From Diaminobutyricimonas aerilata (GTDB taxonomy: Bacteria > Actinomycetota > Actinomycetes > Actinomycetales > Microbacteriaceae): a stretch of DNA of 64,000 bases. A program made the position numbers and the translations under genes. The notes beneath the pieces are model-generated. The model saw nothing but the letters and a program-made list of their open reading frames with translations. It made no database searches and was not told the DNA's origin. The stretch lies in the NCBI RefSeq assembly GCF_002797715.1, contig NZ_PGFF01000001.1, positions 1-64,000 of the forward strand, given 5' to 3'. How positions within the stretch are numbered: the stretch's first letter is position 1; each line of letters opens with the position of its first letter. Below are positions 32,203 through 40,335 of this stretch, one piece after another.

Positions 32203-32868
32203 ATGGCGAGGATCATCGCGTTGCACCGCGAGCGGATGGCGCAGACCGTGCTCGACGCGGTGCGTGCCGGCGATCGGACGCGGCTGCGTCGGCTGCTCGC
32301 TCCGGCCGTGACCCTCGTCGACGACCGCGAACCCGCGCGCGTGATCCGCGGCGGTCGCGAGGTGGCCGCGGTGCTCGAGCGGATGCTCGCCGCTCCGGGG
32401 GCAGCGGTGCGCCGGATCGACGAACGGGACGGCATCGTGTTGCCGGGCGCCGACGGCGTGATCGTCTTCGGGGTGCGGTGGCGCATCGCCACCGTGCGGG
32501 TCCTCCGCGACCGCAGCGCGCTGCGGCCGTGGACCGAGAGGCGGCGAGCGGACCTCGCGAGCGCGGGACCGCGGGGCTACCGTGAGGTGTGGCCGCGACT
32601 CCGACCAGTGACCGGCGATCGATCGCCGTCGTCTCCGACATCCACGGCAACCTCACCGCGCTGCGCGCCGTGCTCGCCGACATCGAGTCGCGGGGCATCA
32701 CCGAGATCGTCGACCTGGGCGACATCGTCGGGAAGGGACCACGCGGATCCGCGTGCGTCGCGCTGGCTCGAGAACGCTGCGCCGTCACCGTCGCGGGCAA
32801 CTGGGAGGCGATGCTGCTCGCCGAGGGGCTGTCGCACGAGGCGCTCCTCTGGTGGCGCGACGAGCTGA
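32203..32868 (+). CDS. SnoaL-like protein with anomalous overlap into the next gene
   Basis: GGAGG stands 5 nt before the ATG. Residues 1-110 look like an NTF2/SnoaL domain (MARIIALHRERMAQTVLDAV, LLAPAVTLVDDREPARVIRGG, GVIVFGVRWRIATVRVLR). The frame then has no stop until 32868 and overlaps 280 bp of the metallophosphoesterase gene in another frame; that tail is Ser/Arg-rich shadow sequence. Either the stop was lost by a small indel near 32530-32590 or a long overlap exists. The domain call is tentative. Confidence 0.45.
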   Translation: MARIIALHRERMAQTVLDAVRAGDRTRLRRLLAPAVTLVDDREPARVIRGGREVAAVLERMLAAPGAAVRRIDERDGIVLPGADGVIVFGVRWRIATVRVLRDRSALRPWTERRRADLASAGPRGYREVWPRLRPVTGDRSPSSPTSTATSPRCAPCSPTSSRGASPRSSTWATSSGRDHADPRASRWLENAAPSPSRATGRRCCSPRGCRTRRSSGGATS

Positions 32869-33329
32869 CCGACGCCGACCGGGAGTGGCTCGCCGCGCTG
32901 CCTCTCGTCCACGACATGGAGTTGAGCGGGCGCACCATCCGCTTCCTGCACGCCTCGGCGCTGAGCGTGTTCACCCGGGTGTTCGCGCAGCACTCCGACG
33001 AGGAGTTCGCGGCGATGTTCGCGAACACCGAGCTGACCGGCCCCGGGCCGGTGCCGCAGGTGGTCTGCTACGGCGACATCCACAACGCCTACGTCCGCAC
33101 GATGCCGGGCCGGATGCTCCTCAACGCCGGCAGCGTGGGCAACCCGCTCGATGAGCCCACGGCGTCCTACCTCGTGCTGCACGGTTCCGACGGCCCGGGT
33201 CCGTTCGGAGTGGAGTTCGTACGGGTGCCGTACGACGTCGAAGCCGAGATCGCGGTCGCGTTCGAGCTCGGGATGCCCGACCTCGACGCGTACGCCGCGG
33301 AACTGCGCACGGCCCGCTACTCGCGCTGA
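32589..33329 (+). CDS. Metallophosphoesterase
   Basis: A 246-residue calcineurin-like phosphoesterase of the YfcE/MJ0936 group: VVSDIHGNLTAL, DLGDIVGKGP, VAGNWE (where NH is usual in GNHD), GDIHNAY and the final LNAGSVGNPLDEPTASYLVL. It would hydrolyse phosphodiesters or phosphomonoesters with two metal ions. The GTG start is chosen because the family's first strand begins just after it. It overlaps the SnoaL-like frame. Confidence 0.87.
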   Translation: MAATPTSDRRSIAVVSDIHGNLTALRAVLADIESRGITEIVDLGDIVGKGPRGSACVALARERCAVTVAGNWEAMLLAEGLSHEALLWWRDELTDADREWLAALPLVHDMELSGRTIRFLHASALSVFTRVFAQHSDEEFAAMFANTELTGPGPVPQVVCYGDIHNAYVRTMPGRMLLNAGSVGNPLDEPTASYLVLHGSDGPGPFGVEFVRVPYDVEAEIAVAFELGMPDLDAYAAELRTARYSR

Positions 33330-33350
33330 GCCGTTCCGGGCATGGGTGAA

Positions 33351-33383
33351 CCGGGTGCCGCCCCCCATGAGTACGGCACCCGG
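33351..33383. terminator. Bidirectional hairpin between convergent genes
   Basis: CCGGGTGCCG and CGGCACCCGG form a perfect 10-bp stem with a 13-nt loop, between the metallophosphoesterase stop (33329) and the wall-protein stop (33395). There is no clear T-run, so it may act as a weak terminator or a transcript-end stabiliser. Confidence 0.5.
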
Positions 33384-33394
33384 TCGCCCGTGCA

Positions 33395-34738
33395 TCACAC
33401 GCGGGTGTGCGCGCGACGCGTGCGGAGCATCAGCCCTCCCGCCGCGAGCAGCAGCAGGGCGAGCGCCCCGGCGAATCCGGCACCGTCGGCGCCGGTCGTC
33501 GCGAGACGGTTCGTGTTCCCGGAGTCGGCGGTCACGGCCGCCACGGTCATCCCCGCGGGGGTGATGGTGGCGTCGCCACCGTCACCCGGCACGGCCGGGT
33601 CGGTCGGATCTGTCGGCAGCACCGGGTCGGTCGGGTCCGTCGGGTCGGTCGGGTCCGTCGGGTCGGTCGGGTCCGTCGGGTCGGTCGGGTCGACCGGGCC
33701 GGTGGTCGAACCGCCGGTCGTGCTGTCTCCGATCACGCTGATCGCGTTGCCGCCGACCGTCACGGGGAGGGTCGGGACGATGATGATCTGCCCTCCGCCG
33801 ACGATCGAGTCGTCGCCGGAGGTCGTCGGCGCATCCGACGATCCACCGGTGCTGGGGATACCCGTGGTGGAGCCCTCGGAGGTGCTGTCGCCGATCACGC
33901 TGACCGCGTTGCCTCCGGCGGTCACCGGGAGCGCGGGGGTGAGGACGACCTGGCTGCCGCCGAGCACGCTGTCGTCGCCGCCGGTGGTCGGGGCGCCGGA
34001 GGTGCCGGACGTGCCGCCGGTGGTGCCGGTGGTGGAGCCCTCCGAGGTGGAGTCGCCGATGACGCTGATCGCGTTGCCGGCCACCCCGATCGGGGCGAGC
34101 ACGTCGCAGACGATCTGGGTGCCGCCGAGCACGCTGTCATCGCCGCCCGTCGTGGGCGTGGCGGAGGTACCGGGGGTGGAACCCGTGCCGCCCGCCGTGC
34201 CGGTGGTCGAGCCCTCCGAGGAGGAGTCACCGAGCACGCTGATCGCGTTGCCGCTCACGTTCACGGGAGCGACCGCGTCGACGACGGCTTGCGTGCCGCC
34301 GAGGATGCCGTCGTCACCCGAGGTGGCGGCCGAGTCGGCCGCTCCGCCGGTGCTGCCGGCCGGCGCCGCGGTCGAGCCCTCCGAGGAGGAGTCGCCGAGC
34401 ACGCTGATGCTGTTGCCGCTCACCGTGACCGGCACGACCGCATCCACGACGGCCTGGCTGCCGCCGAGCACCGAGTCGCTGCCGCCCGTGGAGGCATCCG
34501 CCGGAGCCGAGGCCGGCGCGGACGCCGTGCTCGAACCGCTGCTCGACGAGTCGCCGAGCACGCTGATGTTGTTGCCGCTGACGTTCACGGGGAGCACCGC
34601 TTCGACGACGGCCTGGGTTCCGCCGAGGATGCTCTCCTCGCCGGTGGTGTCGGCCGCGTTGGCCACACCCGCTCCGAGAGCCATGAGGCCCCCGGTGAAG
34701 AGGACGCCGAAGAGTCCTCTCGAGACGTACTTGTTCAT
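33395..34738 (-). CDS. Chaplin-like six-repeat cell-wall protein with LATTG sorting signal
   Basis: A 447-residue exported protein. Signal peptide 1-28 ends GVANA-AD. Six units of about 40-55 residues follow, each with a core like LGGTQAVVDAVxPVxVSGNxISVLGD and a Ser/Gly/Thr-rich linker. The core resembles chaplin domains (PVNVCGNTIDVIG) but the paired Cys are absent; only one Cys occurs, in unit 4. A Pro/Thr/Asp tandem spacer (DPT repeats) then leads to LATTG at 412-416, a hydrophobic helix and RTRR. LAxTG signals are used by class E sortases, so the protein should be linked to peptidoglycan. It may form a surface film or adhesin. Confidence 0.8.
   Translation of the reverse strand: MNKYVSRGLFGVLFTGGLMALGAGVANAADTTGEESILGGTQAVVEAVLPVNVSGNNISVLGDSSSSGSSTASAPASAPADASTGGSDSVLGGSQAVVDAVVPVTVSGNSISVLGDSSSEGSTAAPAGSTGGAADSAATSGDDGILGGTQAVVDAVAPVNVSGNAISVLGDSSSEGSTTGTAGGTGSTPGTSATPTTGGDDSVLGGTQIVCDVLAPIGVAGNAISVIGDSTSEGSTTGTTGGTSGTSGAPTTGGDDSVLGGSQVVLTPALPVTAGGNAVSVIGDSTSEGSTTGIPSTGGSSDAPTTSGDDSIVGGGQIIIVPTLPVTVGGNAISVIGDSTTGGSTTGPVDPTDPTDPTDPTDPTDPTDPTDPVLPTDPTDPAVPGDGGDATITPAGMTVAAVTADSGNTNRLATTGADGAGFAGALALLLLAAGGLMLRTRRAHTRV
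33615..33705. repeat. Coding tandem repeat (DPT spacer)
   Basis: GGGTCGGTCGGGTCCGTC-type units (18 bp, itself two 9-bp halves) are repeated about four to five times and encode the DPTDPT spacer of the wall protein. Such arrays commonly vary in copy number by slippage. They are coding repeats, not a CRISPR array. Confidence 0.8.
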
Positions 34739-34818
34739 GGTCAGATTCCTTGTCCGATTGAGGTGGGGTCCCGCGATCACGGGACGGGGTCGTGTCCGCA
34801 CAGGCGGATACGACGACC

Positions 34819-35712
34819 TCAGTCGGGCGAGGAGTCGGAGTCGGAGACGGGAGCGCCGGGCAGGCGGTCATCGGTGTGACCGTGAGCCGAACCGGCGGCG
34901 AAAGCGAAGCGGATGTGGTCGGCGAGGATGCCGACGGATGCGGCGGCGCCGTTGGATCCGGAGGCGGACGCGCCGCCGAGCGCGGCGGCCGATGCCGAGC
35001 CGCCCGAGGCGGCGTCGAACAGCACGCCGCTCGGCGTCACGGCCGCGTCGGCGCCGGTCGGCAGGTCGGCCCGCAGCGCGGTGGACGCGGAAGCGAGGCG
35101 GCCGGCGAGTGTGCCGGAGACCTCGAGTGAGGTGTCCCCGGCGACGGAGATCCCGATGACGACGGGGCCGATGCCGTCCACCGACTCGTCCGGGATCACG
35201 GCGTCGACGCCGGCGCCGAGTCCGTCCGTGATGGTGTCGACGGCATCCACCACCGGGTCGGTGACGGTCGTGATCGGCGATTCGCCGAGCACCGCGTCGA
35301 CGAGCGGCAGGTTGCCGACGACCGGGAGGGCGCCCACCGTCGAGTCGACGACCCCGGCGACCGGGGTGAGGATCGTGGAGACCGACGTGTTCGCGACGGT
35401 CTCGGTGACGGTGTGCACCACGGCGGGAACCGGCGTGGCCTGCACGACCGGCGCCTGCACGACGGGAGCGGCGACGGCGACGACCTCCTGGACGGCGGCC
35501 GCAGCGGTGCTGGAGACGGGCGCGGTCACGTGCTCGACGAGCGTCGCGACGCGATCGACCACCGAATCCGGCGGCGCCTCCTCGGCCGATGACGGGCTGG
35601 CCGTCGTGAACAACGCGAGGAGGACACCGCCGAACACGGCGGCGAAGAGCCCCAGAAGCAGGCGCACGCGTCGGGGGTATCCGGCGACGAACGATTCGTC
35701 CACGTCAACCAC
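34819..35712 (-). CDS. Secreted Ala/Val-rich protein
   Basis: A 297-residue protein with an N-terminal membrane/signal helix (RRVRLLLGLFAAVFGGVLLALFTTA, about 14-38) ending near SPSSA-EE. The mature part is very rich in Val, Ala, Thr and Pro with recurring VVDxV / VVG patterns (PVVGNLPLVDAVLGESPITTVTDPVVDAVDTI), weakly like the hydrophobic units of the neighbouring wall protein. No sorting signal or Cys. It lies upstream of the wall-protein gene on the same strand (80-bp gap), so both may be made together for the cell surface. Family unknown. Confidence 0.68.
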   Translation of the reverse strand: MVDVDESFVAGYPRRVRLLLGLFAAVFGGVLLALFTTASPSSAEEAPPDSVVDRVATLVEHVTAPVSSTAAAAVQEVVAVAAPVVQAPVVQATPVPAVVHTVTETVANTSVSTILTPVAGVVDSTVGALPVVGNLPLVDAVLGESPITTVTDPVVDAVDTITDGLGAGVDAVIPDESVDGIGPVVIGISVAGDTSLEVSGTLAGRLASASTALRADLPTGADAAVTPSGVLFDAASGGSASAAALGGASASGSNGAAASVGILADHIRFAFAAGSAHGHTDDRLPGAPVSDSDSSPD

Positions 35713-35796
35713 CCCCCAGAGTCGGTGCGCTTGGGGGCGACGTTAGGCGCGATCCGCGTGAATCCCCTTCGTTATCAGGGAGTGCTCAGTCGTTCT

Positions 35797-36348
35797 TCAC
35801 TGGTTCGACAGGGACACGACCACCGGCGTCGGGTTCGCGAACAGGTCGAGCACCGGGCAGTGGGCGTCGACAGCGGCCTTCAGTTCCTCGTACTTCTCCG
35901 CCGACTCGGGACCGCTCAGGCGCACGGCGAGACGCACCTCGGAGAACCCGGCGCGCACCGACTCGTCGATGCCGAACAGGCGTCGCACGTCGAGGTCGCC
36001 TTCGGCCGAGATGTCGATCTCGTCGACGCGGATGCCGAGAGCCTGCGCGTAGAGGCGGTAGACGACCACCTGACACGAGATGAGCGCCCCGAGCGCGAAC
36101 TCCACCGGGCTCGCGGCCACGTCGTCCCCGGCGAGGGCGGCGGGCTCGTCGACGACGAACTCGTGCTTGCCGGCGGTGATGCGGGTGGCGACGGAGCCTT
36201 CGCCCGCTCCTCCCACGCGGTAGGTGAGTTGCGCAGAGGCGGGCTTCGCGGCGATGCGATCACCCCAGGCGGCGCCCGCCTCGGTGAGGCGCGCGGCGCG
36301 CTCGTCGGAAGTGGACTCGGGCACGGAGACGGTGTTGATGAGTGTCAT
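35797..36348 (-). CDS. OsmC-family protein
   Basis: A 183-residue OsmC/Ohr-fold protein. The two redox cysteines are Cys92 (GALISCQVVVYRLYA) and Cys164 (AVDAHCPVLDLF). Such enzymes reduce organic hydroperoxides with a dithiol and act as homodimers. It is a YhfA/OsmC-type member rather than Ohr. An OhrR-like regulator lies 4 kb away, but no matching operator (TTAGTnnACTAA) is seen upstream of this gene. Confidence 0.85.
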   Translation of the reverse strand: MTLINTVSVPESTSDERAARLTEAGAAWGDRIAAKPASAQLTYRVGGAGEGSVATRITAGKHEFVVDEPAALAGDDVAASPVEFALGALISCQVVVYRLYAQALGIRVDEIDISAEGDLDVRRLFGIDESVRAGFSEVRLAVRLSGPESAEKYEELKAAVDAHCPVLDLFANPTPVVVSLSNQ

Positions 36349-36467
36349 GGCGCCACGCTAAAAGCGCCGGTCAGGGGGCACGAGTGCGCGAGTAACACGG
36401 CGACACGCTGCACGTCATCCGCCGTCACAAACGGCACGTCCGACGGTGGCGGCGGATGCCATCCCGG

Positions 36468-37592
36468 TCAGAAGAGCACGCGGAGCAGGGCGTTCGCGCT
36501 CGTCGACGGCGCAAAGGTCGGCGAGCCCTCGAACTGCGCCGTGACGGTGTGCCGCCCGCGGTCCACGCGGGGGAGGGTGACCGACGCGCGTCCGTTCGAC
36601 GCGGTCGTCAGGGTCGCGGTGGCCACCCGCTCGCCGTCGATCAGGACGGCGACCCGCCCCGTCGGTGCTGCCGTGCCGGCGGCGCCGACGACGACGGTCG
36701 CACTCACCCGTTGGAACGAGAACGCGGTCGTCGACGAGACGGCGACGCGGGTCGTCGTGGGTGCGGCGACCGCTTCGCTGATCCTGGCGGAGTGCACCCA
36801 GAACGTGCGCCGCGTCTCCTCGGAGGATTCGCCGGCGCTCGAGGAGATCTCGATCCAGTTGATCGCCGCGAGATGCTCAGGGTGAAGCTCGCTCGGGAGG
36901 GTGAAGCTGAGCACGGAACCGTCCGCCGAGACGGTGCCCTCGAGGCCGGTGACGCGCTCCCAGGCGTCGCGCCCGTACGCGCGCAGTTCACCGGCGGCGG
37001 TGGAGCCCTCCCAGGTGCCCGGGCCTCCGGCGACCTCGATGCGGTCGCCGGGGTGGAGCGCGACCGGCGCCTCGGTGATCGACCCGTGGTAGGCCCGCAC
37101 GTCGATCCGATCCGGCTCATCCGTGCTCAACTCCACTGTGGACGCCGCGCCCGCATCCGGCGTGAGCACCCACGTGTCGCGCCAACCGGCCCAGTCGATG
37201 GCCCCGCTGCGGCAGTCGAGCTCGTAGGAGCGGCCGTCGCCGGGCACGACGGCTCCCGCCTCGATCGGCACGACGGGGTCCGCCGTCCATTCCGCCCCGC
37301 TGAACGCCCGTTCGCCCACCCATTCGCCGGACGCGGACAGCGTGCAGACCACGAGATCCTGCACGGCCGCGACATCGGTGTCGATCGCGAGTCGCGTGGT
37401 CGCCGGTCCGACCAGGATGGGCGGGGCCGCCGTGCCGAAGACACGGTCCCGGTGTTCCTGCGCGGGACCGGCGGCGAAGTGCACGACCGCACCGGTCGTG
37501 TCGGCCGCCGCCGCGGCCATCGGGCCGCCGAGCGTGAGGGCGCCGGCGACGAGCGCGACGGCGATGGTGCGGCGGGTGGGGATGCGGTGCAT
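36468..37592 (-). CDS. Secreted protein with C-terminal Ig-like domain
   Basis: A 374-residue exported protein. The signal peptide MHRIPTRRTIAVALVAGALT...AAAAA-DT is clear. The middle (35-275) is an unrecognised beta-rich region with Cys in VVCTLS and ELDCRS, possibly disulfide-linked. The last 95 residues form a bacterial Ig-like domain of the repeat-protein type: TRVAVSSTTAFSFQRVSATVVVG...PTGRVAVLIDGERV...RHTVTAQFEGSPTFAPSTS. No wall anchor is present, so it is probably released or binds sugars or the wall non-covalently. Confidence 0.75.
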   Translation of the reverse strand: MHRIPTRRTIAVALVAGALTLGGPMAAAAADTTGAVVHFAAGPAQEHRDRVFGTAAPPILVGPATTRLAIDTDVAAVQDLVVCTLSASGEWVGERAFSGAEWTADPVVPIEAGAVVPGDGRSYELDCRSGAIDWAGWRDTWVLTPDAGAASTVELSTDEPDRIDVRAYHGSITEAPVALHPGDRIEVAGGPGTWEGSTAAGELRAYGRDAWERVTGLEGTVSADGSVLSFTLPSELHPEHLAAINWIEISSSAGESSEETRRTFWVHSARISEAVAAPTTTRVAVSSTTAFSFQRVSATVVVGAAGTAAPTGRVAVLIDGERVATATLTTASNGRASVTLPRVDRGRHTVTAQFEGSPTFAPSTSANALLRVLF

Positions 37593-37690
37593 GGCGTCAC
37601 TCCGATCGCCAGGGCGGCTGATGGCTCGGAGCCTAGACCGCCGTGACGACGCCACGCCAGAGTGCCGGAGGGCGCAATATAAAGTGCGTC

Positions 37691-37719
37691 TTGTAATGGT
37701 GTGCGCCACACAGTATGGT
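37691..37719 (+). promoter_or_regulatory. Leaderless promoter of the PadR gene
   Basis: TTGTAA (37691-37696), a 17-nt spacer and TATGGT (37714-37719) stand 7 nt before the ATG at 37727, so the transcript should start at the start codon. GTGTG-CGC-CACAC lies in the spacer (37700-37712) and is a likely autoregulatory operator. The arrangement is identical in geometry to that at 157-188. Confidence 0.62.
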
Positions 37720-37726
37720 GTGACGC

Positions 37727-38068
37727 ATGGACACCGACGCCGCGCTCGCGGCACACCGACAGGAACTCCGGCGCGGCACCGTCGTCGTCGCCTGCCTCAC
37801 CGTTCTGCGCGAGCCGAACTACGGGTACGCCCTGCTCGAAGCCCTCGACACGGCCGGGTTCGAAGTGGAGGCCAACACCCTCTACCCGCTGCTGCGGCGG
37901 CTCGAGACGCAGGGACTGCTCACGAGCGACTGGAACACCGACGAAGCGCGACCGCGCAAGTTCTACCGCACCACGATCGAGGGCGACGCCATGGCGACCA
38001 CCCTCCGTGCCGACTGGGCGGCGCTCACCGCCGCCATCACCGAACTCGACGAAGGAGACCGCTCATGA
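37727..38068 (+). CDS. PadR-family transcriptional regulator
   Basis: A 113-residue PadR protein: RRGTVVVACLTVLREPNYGYALLEALDTAGFEVEANTLYPLLRRLETQGLLTSDW, then the wing RPRKFYRTTIEGDAMATTL. A leaderless promoter places the 5' end at its ATG. Its stop overlaps the next gene by 4 nt (ATGA). PadR plus HAAS-domain membrane protein is a common pair in which PadR represses both genes. Confidence 0.88.
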   Translation: MDTDAALAAHRQELRRGTVVVACLTVLREPNYGYALLEALDTAGFEVEANTLYPLLRRLETQGLLTSDWNTDEARPRKFYRTTIEGDAMATTLRADWAALTAAITELDEGDRS

Positions 38069-39018
38069 CCGTCACCACGACCCTGACCGACCGCTACGTC
38101 TGGGCGACGTTGCGCACCCTCCCCGACGCGAAGCGCGCCGACATCGAGCGCGAGCTCCGCGCATCCATCGAGGATGCGATGGAAGCGCGACTCGAGAGCG
38201 GTGCAGACCCTGACGAGGCCGAACGCGCCGTGCTGCTCGAACTCGGCGACCCCATCCGTCTCGCCGCCCAGTACGCCGAGCGGCCGCTGTACGTCATCGG
38301 GCCGAGCATGTACCCGGACTGGATCCGGTTGCTCAAGCTGCTGCTCGCCACCGTGCTGCCGATCGCCGGCCTCGCGGTCGGCACCGTGCAGGCGCTGATC
38401 GGCTCGACGATCGGCGAGATCATCGCCGAAGTCGTGCTCGTGCTGCTCGGCACGACGATGCACCTGATCTTCTGGACGACCCTCGTGTTCTGGATCGTCG
38501 AGCGCGCCGGATCGACGTGGCAGGGGTCCGGATGGACGCTCGCACAGCTGCCGGACCTCGACGACGGCAAGCACGTGAAGCTCAGCGAGGTCATCGGCGC
38601 GCTCGGGTTCGCCGCCCTCGTCGCCGTGCTGATGATCTGGCAGCAGAACTTCTCGTTCTTCACCGTGGACGGCCGGCCCCTTCCGCTGCTCCGCGAGGAG
38701 AACTGGAGCTTCTGGTGGCCGTACGTGATCGTCGTGCTCGCCCTCGACGCGCTCGTGCTCGTCGCCGTCTACGGCCGACGCCGGTGGACGTACGGGCTCG
38801 TCGCCACCAAGGCCGTCACCAACCTGGCCTTCGCGATCCCGGCGATCTGGCTGCTGCTCGCCGACCGCGTGTTCACCTCCGCCTTCCTCGAGCGGCTCGA
38901 CTGGGGAACCGCCGACCCGCACACCGTGCTCACCGTGATCGGTGTGCTCACGATCGGCATCAGCGCGGTGTGGGACGTGGTGCAGAACCTCATCCGCGCC
39001 CGTCGCGCCCGCTTGTGA
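38065..39018 (+). CDS. HAAS-domain membrane protein
   Basis: A 317-residue protein. Residues 1-70 form the cytoplasmic helical HAAS/permease-prefix domain (YVWATLRTLPDAKRADIERELRASIEDAMEARLESGADPDEAERAVLLELGDP), followed by five or six membrane helices from about 88 onward. Such proteins accompany PadR regulators. They are thought to be signalling or regulatory membrane proteins, not transporters. It is coupled to padR by a 4-nt overlap. Confidence 0.84.
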   Translation: MTVTTTLTDRYVWATLRTLPDAKRADIERELRASIEDAMEARLESGADPDEAERAVLLELGDPIRLAAQYAERPLYVIGPSMYPDWIRLLKLLLATVLPIAGLAVGTVQALIGSTIGEIIAEVVLVLLGTTMHLIFWTTLVFWIVERAGSTWQGSGWTLAQLPDLDDGKHVKLSEVIGALGFAALVAVLMIWQQNFSFFTVDGRPLPLLREENWSFWWPYVIVVLALDALVLVAVYGRRRWTYGLVATKAVTNLAFAIPAIWLLLADRVFTSAFLERLDWGTADPHTVLTVIGVLTIGISAVWDVVQNLIRARRARL

Positions 39019-39031
39019 CATCTCGTTCGTA

Positions 39032-39079
39032 CCGAAACGACGAGATCGTGCGGCGTACCGCGCGATCTCGTCGCTTCGG
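39032..39079. repeat. Large hairpin between convergent genes
   Basis: CCGAAACGACGAGATCG and CGATCTCGTCGCTTCGG form a 17-bp stem with one mismatch and a 14-nt loop. An alternative smaller stem, ATCTCGT/ACGAGAT, starts at 39020. It lies between the HAAS gene stop and the epoxide hydrolase stop and could act as a bidirectional terminator. Confidence 0.62.
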
Positions 39080-39094
39080 CGCGAGGGCCGGCGT

Positions 39095-40231
39095 TCAGAG
39101 CGAGCGGATGAAGGCGCGCAGGTCGTCGAGCAGCATCTCCGGCTCCTCGAGTGCCGCGAAGTGGCCACCGCGATCGTGCACGTCGGTCCACCGGACGATG
39201 GTGTTCGAGCGCTCGGCGACCGCCCGGATCCCGATGTCGTGGGCGAACTGGATGGCCGCGGTGGGCACTCCCGAATCCTGCGGCTCCGCGCCCCAGGCGC
39301 CCTGCTGGGCGTAGCCGACCGCAGCCGCCGAGCCGGCGGACCGGGTGAACCAGTACAGGCCGAGGTTGCCGAAGACGAAGTCGGCGCCGAGCGCTTCTTC
39401 GGGAGTCGCCTCGAGGGGGTGGCTCCACGCGCGGTACTTGTCCCACATCCACGCCAACTGCGCCACCGGGCTGTCGGCGACCATCGCGCCGAGCAGAGCG
39501 GGACGCGTGGACTGCAGCGAGATGTAGGCGAACTCGTTCTGCATGAACTCGTGCACTCGGCGCATCCGATCGTGTTCGAACGGCTGGAGCACGGCCGTGG
39601 TCGCGTCGTCGAGTTCGCTGACGAACTCTCCGAGCGCGCCGTTGACGTGCACGCCGATCACGCGCTCGGGGCAGACCCGGCCGATCTCGGGTGCCACGCC
39701 GGCTCCGATGTCTCCGCCCTGCACGGCGAACCGCTCGTACCCGAGGCGCGACATCAGTTCCGCGAACGCTGCCGCGATCCGGCTCGTGGGCCAGTCGAGG
39801 CTCGCCAGCGGGGTCGAGAACCCGAAGCCGGGCAGCGACGGGATGACGACGTGGAAGGCGGGCTCGTCGCCGACCGGGTCGGTCATCCGGTCGATGAGGC
39901 CGACGAACTCGAGGAACGACCCGGGCCAGCCGTGGATGAGCAGCAACGGCACGGCGTCGGCCCGCTCGGAGCGCACGTGTGCGAAGTGGATGCGCTGCCC
40001 GTCGAACTCCGTCGTGAACTGCGGCACGTCGGCGAGGCGCCGCTCGAACGCCCGCCAGTCGAAGGCGCCCCAGCCGTCCACCGCGCGCTGCAGTTCGGTC
40101 ACGGGTACCCCGAACGCCCAGTCGTCGCCGGGAAGCGCGTCGGGCAGTCGGGTGGCGTCGAGCCGCCGATGCAGATCGGCGAGCTCGCCGTCGTCGATCC
40201 GGAGTGAGAAGGGGGTGATGTCGTCGTCCAT
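39095..40231 (-). CDS. Epoxide hydrolase (EHN type)
   Basis: A 378-residue alpha/beta hydrolase with the N-terminal EHN domain (ITPFSLRIDDGELADLHRRL), HGWPGS at 100-105, the nucleophile Asp174 in VQGGDIGA and the catalytic His in DRGGHFAALEEPE. Two Tyr candidates for epoxide activation lie in the cap. It converts epoxides to diols in the cytoplasm. Two overlapping palindromes lie 26 bp upstream of the ATG, so expression is probably controlled. Confidence 0.88.
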   Translation of the reverse strand: MDDDITPFSLRIDDGELADLHRRLDATRLPDALPGDDWAFGVPVTELQRAVDGWGAFDWRAFERRLADVPQFTTEFDGQRIHFAHVRSERADAVPLLLIHGWPGSFLEFVGLIDRMTDPVGDEPAFHVVIPSLPGFGFSTPLASLDWPTSRIAAAFAELMSRLGYERFAVQGGDIGAGVAPEIGRVCPERVIGVHVNGALGEFVSELDDATTAVLQPFEHDRMRRVHEFMQNEFAYISLQSTRPALLGAMVADSPVAQLAWMWDKYRAWSHPLEATPEEALGADFVFGNLGLYWFTRSAGSAAAVGYAQQGAWGAEPQDSGVPTAAIQFAHDIGIRAVAERSNTIVRWTDVHDRGGHFAALEEPEMLLDDLRAFIRSL

Positions 40232-40256
40232 TCCCCCATGCTTCCGCCCGCTCAGG

Positions 40257-40285
40257 TCAGGATCCGTCCTGAATCCGGACGGATC
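40257..40285. promoter_or_regulatory. Overlapping palindromes upstream of epoxide hydrolase
   Basis: TCAGGA-TCCG-TCCTGA (40257-40272) and GATCCGTCC-N7-GGACGGATC (40261-40285) share bases and end 26 bp before the ATG at 40231. Overlapping symmetric sites near the start suggest an operator. No regulator gene is adjacent, so the binding protein is unknown. Confidence 0.45.
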
Positions 40286-40335
40286 GCGACGAGGTCGAGT
40301 GAACCGCGACAAGCGTCGCGCTGAGACGGCGCGGG

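Noticed and set aside
33600-33710. Short regularly spaced repeats resembling a CRISPR array
   Set aside because: They are contiguous 9/18-bp coding units for a DPT spacer with no unique spacers between them and no cas genes.
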